From a virus, in the IMG/VR virus record IMGVR_UViG_3300049893_001474, positions 1 to 24,539 of that record: 24,539 bases of DNA. One strand, written 5' to 3'. The first letter of the stretch is position 1. Each line of letters starts with the position of its first letter. Of the stretch, positions 20,585-24,539 are shown one piece after another. Below the pieces are notes generated by a model, which was not told the origin of the DNA, did not search any database, and worked only from the letters and a program-made list of their open reading frames with translations. A program made the translations under genes and the position numbers.

Positions 20585-21274
20585 ATGGGACGCACACTCG
20601 GGCTTGACCACTCGGCGTTTCTCGCTCTCGTGCGAGCCGGCGACAACGTGCTGGACATCGGCGCAAACGTGGGCGACTACACGCTGCGCTACCTCGAGGC
20701 CGTGGGTCCGACCGGGAGCGTGACCGCGGTGGAACCGATGCCAGAGGCCCGGGCGGAGCTCGAACGACGGACGCTGGAATACGCCCGTGGCCAGACGACG
20801 TTGCGCGGCCAGACGACGATCGTGGCAGCGGCGATTGGGGCCTGCGCGGGGCTGACGGCGCGGATGTACCGCGGCGAGGATGGCCGCCATGCCAGTCGGT
20901 GGCCGGCGAATATCCCGCGTCTCGTCGCGGGCACCGTCGATGTGCCGACGACGACGATCGACGCCCTGGTCTTGCCGACGACGCGGGCGATTAAGATGGA
21001 CGTGCAGGGCGCGGAGGTCGAAGCCCTCCGTGGCGCGCCGACCACCCTGGCCCAGCGACACGACATCGCGTGGTGGGTCGAACTCTGGCCGCATGGCCTG
21101 GAGACGGCGCAGGCGAGCCTTGACATCCTGGCGGATCTCTTCGCGTCGTCCGGATGGCGTCCGGTGTATGGGTGGGAGCCGGTGCGGCACGCGTTGCGTG
21201 GCGGCACGCAGTGGTCACACGCCGATGTGCTCGTGCAGCACGAGTCGGCGTGGATGAAGGTGAGGTCCGCATGA
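20585..21274 (+). CDS. FkbM-family methyltransferase
   Basis: The protein has 229 residues. Motif I is NVLDIGANVGDYTL (21-34), motif II VTAVEPMPEA (46-55), and IKMDVQGAEVEALRGA (136-151) is the FkbM signature. Such SAM-dependent enzymes O-methylate sugars or small molecules. It begins 5 bases after the dioxygenase stop and overlaps the next methyltransferase by ATGA, so the three act as a unit. A 12-bp repeat (20789-20800, 20807-20818) encodes a small GQTT duplication. Confidence 0.85.
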   Translation: MGRTLGLDHSAFLALVRAGDNVLDIGANVGDYTLRYLEAVGPTGSVTAVEPMPEARAELERRTLEYARGQTTLRGQTTIVAAAIGACAGLTARMYRGEDGRHASRWPANIPRLVAGTVDVPTTTIDALVLPTTRAIKMDVQGAEVEALRGAPTTLAQRHDIAWWVELWPHGLETAQASLDILADLFASSGWRPVYGWEPVRHALRGGTQWSHADVLVQHESAWMKVRSA

Positions 21275-21918
21275 AGATCGCTGCCACGTGGCCAGCGAAA
21301 ACGGGAGATAGTTGCGCGGACTTCTTTGGCACGTGCCTCCGCGCATTCGATCCGGACATCCCCTCGACCGCGTCGGTCTTGGAGATTGGGTGCGCCGAGT
21401 ACGACTGGCTCACGCCCGCGCATAGGGCCTGGCCCGAGATGACGCTGATCGGGATCGACTGGCGCGGGGTACAGAAGGCGCCAGTGGGGGCGCGCGTGGT
21501 CGAAGGCGACGCGAGGGATCCGACGCACTTTGCGCCGGAGTCGTTCGACTGGATCGTGAGCATCAGCGCGATCGAGCACATGGGACTCGGCCATTACGCC
21601 AAGGATCCGAAGGACGAGAACGGGGACGTGCGGGTCATGGCGAACGCCTGGCAGTGGCTGACGCCTGGCGGGTACATGTACGTCGATGTGCCGTGGAACG
21701 CCGGGGTCAACGCCTATCAGGTGTGCGGCACCAGCCATCGCGTCTATGACGACGCGGCGATCGCGCGGCGGTTCCTGGCCACGTCTGACACGATTCGGTG
21801 GCGCGGCGTCTGTACGCGGAAGCGCACGCAGACGCTCCTGATGGACACGCCGCGGCTGTCGGGCGGCGAGGACTTCTACTACATTGGACTCTGGCTCCAG
21901 AAGCCGAGCGGGGGCTAG
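21271..21918 (+). CDS. class I SAM-dependent methyltransferase
   Basis: The protein has 215 residues. Motif I is SVLEIGCAEYDWL (about 35-47), the acidic end of strand 2 is LIGIDWRGV, motif IV is ESFDWIVSISAIEHMGLG, and WLTPGGYMYVDVPW is the post-catalytic strand, as in Methyltransf_11 proteins. The substrate is unknown; sugar modification fits the neighbours. Coupled by ATGA to the FkbM gene and followed directly by the portal gene. Confidence 0.83.
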   Translation: MKIAATWPAKTGDSCADFFGTCLRAFDPDIPSTASVLEIGCAEYDWLTPAHRAWPEMTLIGIDWRGVQKAPVGARVVEGDARDPTHFAPESFDWIVSISAIEHMGLGHYAKDPKDENGDVRVMANAWQWLTPGGYMYVDVPWNAGVNAYQVCGTSHRVYDDAAIARRFLATSDTIRWRGVCTRKRTQTLLMDTPRLSGGEDFYYIGLWLQKPSGG

Positions 21919-21922
21919 CACG

Positions 21923-23965
21923 ATGGCATCACGACGCACGGCGACGACGGCCTACGACCTGCCGCAACGCGCGCTGAAGGGGCAGTGGCAGACCTACGAC
22001 GATATCGGCCGGTGGCTCTGCGAAGAGATCGACTTCGCGATTAGTGCGCGCGGGCAGGCCGCCGATGAGATCCGGTACGCCTGGGCGCTCTATCAGCAGG
22101 ACCGCACCCGCACGAACCGTCTCCCCTGGCCGAATGCGGCGGATCTGACGTCGCCCTTCGCGGCGGAATACGTCGATGCGCTCCACGCACGGCTCATGAC
22201 GACCATCTTCACCGAACCGGTGTGGACGGTAGAAGGGTGGGGGCCGAGCGCGGCGCGTGCGCCCTATGTCGAGGAGTTCCACCAGCGCGCCCAGGAAGAC
22301 GAGCGCATGCAGGGCTACGCCGATGAGTGGTTCATGCGCGGCCTCGTCGAAGGGGTTGGGATCCTTGAGGTGTCGGAAGCCGTCGAACTGCGTCGGGAAG
22401 TGCGCCGCATCAAGGCCGCGTTGAAGCGCGACGAGATGACGGGCGATCTGATCATGGGTCCGGATCACAAGCCGGTCTTGGAGGTCGATGCCGACGGCCG
22501 GTATCGCGAGGTCGACGATGACACCCCCGAGCCCATGGCCGAGGTCGAGATCGATGCCTGGGAGCCCGTGCGCGTGGGGCCCGCCTATGACGTCGTCCCG
22601 TATCTGGACTTCGTGACACTGCCAGGCCACGCGCGAGACAAGAGCCAAGTGTGGGCGCACGCGAAGCGATTCTGGCGTCGGGTGCCGGAATTACAGGCCC
22701 GCGCAAAGGCGGGCGTCTACGACGCGGCGGCCGTCACCGCCATCGGCACGCACAACGAGCGCACGTCGAACGCCGATGACGCACCCGCACAACCCGTGAT
22801 CGTCGACCAGCGAGACGGCACCGCGCAGAAAGAACTCTTCGAGGTCCAGGTGCTCGCCGACTTCGACGGGCAGGGCGAACGGTGGTGGCGGGTCACGCTC
22901 CACAAGGACAGCCACACCGTGCTCCGGCTCAAGCGGGACGATCGCACGACGCGGTATATCCGCGTGGTGCCGTTCCCGAAGCCGGGCGTCTACGACCGCG
23001 GCTATTCCACGGTGACCAATAAGCTCATGACGGTCATCGAGGAGGACACGGCGGCGCGGAACATGTACGTGGATCGGATGGCCTTCAAGGCGTCGCAGCC
23101 GATCCTGCGCCGCGCCGGGGCGCTGTGGGAGCCCTACGAACAGCCGATCGGCCCTGGCACGGTCCTGGACGTCAAGGACATGGACGAGCTGCGCCTGCTG
23201 CAGGGGATCGAGGACGTGCCCCCGTCGCTCATGGCATGGCGGCAGAGCGTGCGTCAGGACGCCGAGCGCGCCCTGGGGCAGAATGATGTCAGCGTCGGGC
23301 AGGAAACGCAGGAACGTCGCACGCTGGGAGAAGTGCAGCTCGTTGCGGGGTACGCCGAAGTGCGTGTCAATGTGATCCTGCGTCGCTGCCAAGAAGCGCT
23401 CGAGGAACTCTTCCAGGCGCGGCATACAATCTGGAAACGCACGCTGCAATCGCGGTCGGGCTCGCCGACGCTGCGGTCGATGGTGCTCGGCAAGGACGCG
23501 ATGGGGATCGACGTGTCGGGCCTGGCAACCGACGGCACGATTACGGCCGAGATGCTGGATGGCATCTTCTGGGGCAAGCCCAAGGGGTCGGTCGAGACGG
23601 CGGACCTGAACCGGCAACGGCAGGACTTCAATAGCTTCCTGCAGGCCTTGGCGCCCTTGCTCCAGTTGAATCCGCAGATCCGGGCGGTGTTCAGCACGAT
23701 TCCGGCGGCGCGCTCGCTGATCAAGACGGCCCTGAAGGTCAATCGCGTACAGGACGTGCAGTCGATTCTCGGGTCCGAGGCGAACGACGTGTTCGCCCAG
23801 ATCGAAGCGCAACAGCGCATGCAATCCGATCCGCGCATGCAGATGCTCACGATGCTCATGCAGGCGGCTGGAGGGCCCGGTGATGGGGCGGCCCCACCGG
23901 CGCTTGCGGCCGGCCCACCGACGCCGACGCCGGAACGGCCCCCAGCGATCGGGGCCACCGTATGA
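21923..23965 (+). CDS. portal protein
   Basis: The protein has 680 residues, in the size range of podovirus and P22-like portals. The block PWPNAADLTSP (68-78) then VDALHARLMTTIFTEPVW, together with VVPYLDFVTLPGHARDKSQV, FWRRVPELQARAKAGVYD and a long helical C-terminus (VNVILRRCQEALEELF, then Gln/Met- and Pro-rich tail), matches phage portals I know from environmental genomes. It forms the ring through which the terminase pumps DNA. ATG 21923 follows GGGGG; an open frame upstream overlaps the methyltransferase. The stop overlaps the next gene. Confidence 0.85.
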   Translation: MASRRTATTAYDLPQRALKGQWQTYDDIGRWLCEEIDFAISARGQAADEIRYAWALYQQDRTRTNRLPWPNAADLTSPFAAEYVDALHARLMTTIFTEPVWTVEGWGPSAARAPYVEEFHQRAQEDERMQGYADEWFMRGLVEGVGILEVSEAVELRREVRRIKAALKRDEMTGDLIMGPDHKPVLEVDADGRYREVDDDTPEPMAEVEIDAWEPVRVGPAYDVVPYLDFVTLPGHARDKSQVWAHAKRFWRRVPELQARAKAGVYDAAAVTAIGTHNERTSNADDAPAQPVIVDQRDGTAQKELFEVQVLADFDGQGERWWRVTLHKDSHTVLRLKRDDRTTRYIRVVPFPKPGVYDRGYSTVTNKLMTVIEEDTAARNMYVDRMAFKASQPILRRAGALWEPYEQPIGPGTVLDVKDMDELRLLQGIEDVPPSLMAWRQSVRQDAERALGQNDVSVGQETQERRTLGEVQLVAGYAEVRVNVILRRCQEALEELFQARHTIWKRTLQSRSGSPTLRSMVLGKDAMGIDVSGLATDGTITAEMLDGIFWGKPKGSVETADLNRQRQDFNSFLQALAPLLQLNPQIRAVFSTIPAARSLIKTALKVNRVQDVQSILGSEANDVFAQIEAQQRMQSDPRMQMLTMLMQAAGGPGDGAAPPALAAGPPTPTPERPPAIGATV

Positions 23966-24258
23966 CCGATTCGATGCTGCACGAAGTCGAGTCCATGCTC
24001 GCTAGTCGTGGGTGGACGTGGCTCCAAGAACAGTTCCAGGCCGAGTGGGGCGCCGTGCCGTTTCTCCGCGAACTCCGGACGATCGCCAATTCGACGGAAC
24101 CGGAGGCCCTCAAAGTGTCCAAGACCGCGCAGGCGTGGGCGGCGCATGACGCTGTCGAACGGTTCTTACGCCGTCCCGAGGACGCGGTCGCGCGGTGGCG
24201 GCAGGCAGCGCGCGCGGAGGCGGCGCCCACCGATATGAGTCGGCGGGGGTCGTTGTAA
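23962..24258 (+). CDS. hypothetical head-region protein
   Basis: The protein has 98 residues, predicted all helical: MTDSMLHEVESMLASRGWTW, LQEQFQAEWGAVPFLRELRT, then KTAQAWAAHDAVERFLRRPE and an Arg/Ala-rich end. It overlaps the portal gene by ATGA. Small helical proteins after portals are often head-completion or scaffold helpers, but that is inference from position only. Confidence 0.6.
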   Translation: MTDSMLHEVESMLASRGWTWLQEQFQAEWGAVPFLRELRTIANSTEPEALKVSKTAQAWAAHDAVERFLRRPEDAVARWRQAARAEAAPTDMSRRGSL

Positions 24259-24279
24259 CCCCACCATGAAGGAGTGTGT

Positions 24280-24539
24280 ATGAGTGTCTTGCGACCCTTG
24301 GGCCATCGGGTGCTGGTGAAACCCGACCCTGCGGAGACGGAAACCGCGAGTGGGATCGTCATGCCGGAGAATCGCGACGTGCTGCCCGTGAGCGGCACCG
24401 TCGTCGAGATGGGCCCTGGAGGCCACCGAGGTCGGTATCAGGCGCGGCAGCGGGCGATTGACGCGTGTCTCGCCGCCTATCTGGCCACGCATCCGGACCA
24501 CGCGTCGGAACGTGTCGTCATGGCCGCCCTGCAATGCCT
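24280..24539 (+). CDS. GroES-like co-chaperonin, partial at the C-terminal end
   Basis: Eighty-six codons are present before the window ends. RPLGHRVLVKPDPAETETAS then GIVMPEN and VSGTVVEMGPGG match the GroES fold and its mobile loop, which docks on GroEL. The GAAGGAG site (24268-24274) fixes the start at 24280. Phages such as T4 (gp31) encode a replacement GroES to fold their major capsid protein, and position beside the portal fits. After the GPGG turn the sequence (RYQARQRAIDACLAAYL) departs from GroES and looks helical, possibly an insertion. Confidence 0.78.
   Translation, partial: MSVLRPLGHRVLVKPDPAETETASGIVMPENRDVLPVSGTVVEMGPGGHRGRYQARQRAIDACLAAYLATHPDHASERVVMAALQC

Noticed and set aside
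20689-21939. 416-residue minus-strand open frame
   Set aside because: Antisense to both methyltransferases, whose motifs are unambiguous on the plus strand.
22691-23824. 377-residue minus-strand open frame
   Set aside because: Antisense to the portal gene; Arg/His/Leu-rich shadow.
1-24539. CRISPR array
   Set aside because: No set of regularly spaced repeats with unique spacers; the only tandem repeats are the coding tract at the left edge and the iterons.
1-24539. Insertion sequence or transposase
   Set aside because: No transposase-like protein and no terminal inverted repeats with target duplications were seen.

Overview
The window is part of a GC-rich tailed double-stranded DNA bacteriophage genome (or prophage); nothing in it looks like host chromosome. 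The evidence is a large terminase, a portal-type protein, a lambda-O-like replication initiator, a T7-gp4-like primase-helicase and an SSB-like protein. Genes are tightly packed and many are joined by ATGA, TGATG or GTGA stop/start overlaps. I cannot name the host. No integrase lies in the window, so a temperate lifestyle is only hinted at by the small XRE-type and excisionase-like DNA-binding proteins near the left end.

Layout. (1) 1-679, minus strand: two coupled genes, the leftmost carrying an Ala-Arg-Asp repeat and running off the edge. (2) 710-2476, plus strand: two near-consensus sigma70 promoters, each placing its start point on or beside an ATG (apparently leaderless), then small zinc-ribbon and membrane proteins. 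(3) 2477-2856: no convincing gene, but a tRNA-like structured RNA candidate and a 10-bp hairpin. (4) 2857-8973: one long coupled early operon with an SSB-like protein, DnaQ-like exonuclease, NinB-like protein, winged-helix protein, several mini-proteins, an SF2/SNF2-type helicase, a DNA methyltransferase and a Gp37/Gp68-family protein. (5) 9183-11744: replication module, an initiator whose own gene contains an iteron cluster (probable origin), a hairpin/terminator, then a primase-helicase. (6) 11749-12920: small Zn-ribbon proteins and a PD-(D/E)XK-like nuclease. (7) 12799-13319, minus strand: two-gene cassette with its own promoter. (8) 13661-24539: late region with terminase small and large subunits, fibre or surface-binding proteins, a cassette of sugar/small-molecule tailoring enzymes (glycosyltransferase-like, PhyH-type dioxygenase, FkbM-type and class I methyltransferases), the portal protein and a truncated GroES-like co-chaperonin.

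Working model: promoters at 710 and 940 fire immediate regulators. The early operon supplies DNA-processing enzymes and a DNA methylase. The initiator binds GGTAACG iterons inside its own gene and, with host factors and the primase-helicase, starts replication. The late block packages DNA and builds and probably decorates the virion. The most unusual items are the tRNA-like element, the leaderless promoter pair, the in-gene origin, and the tailoring cassette placed between terminase and portal.
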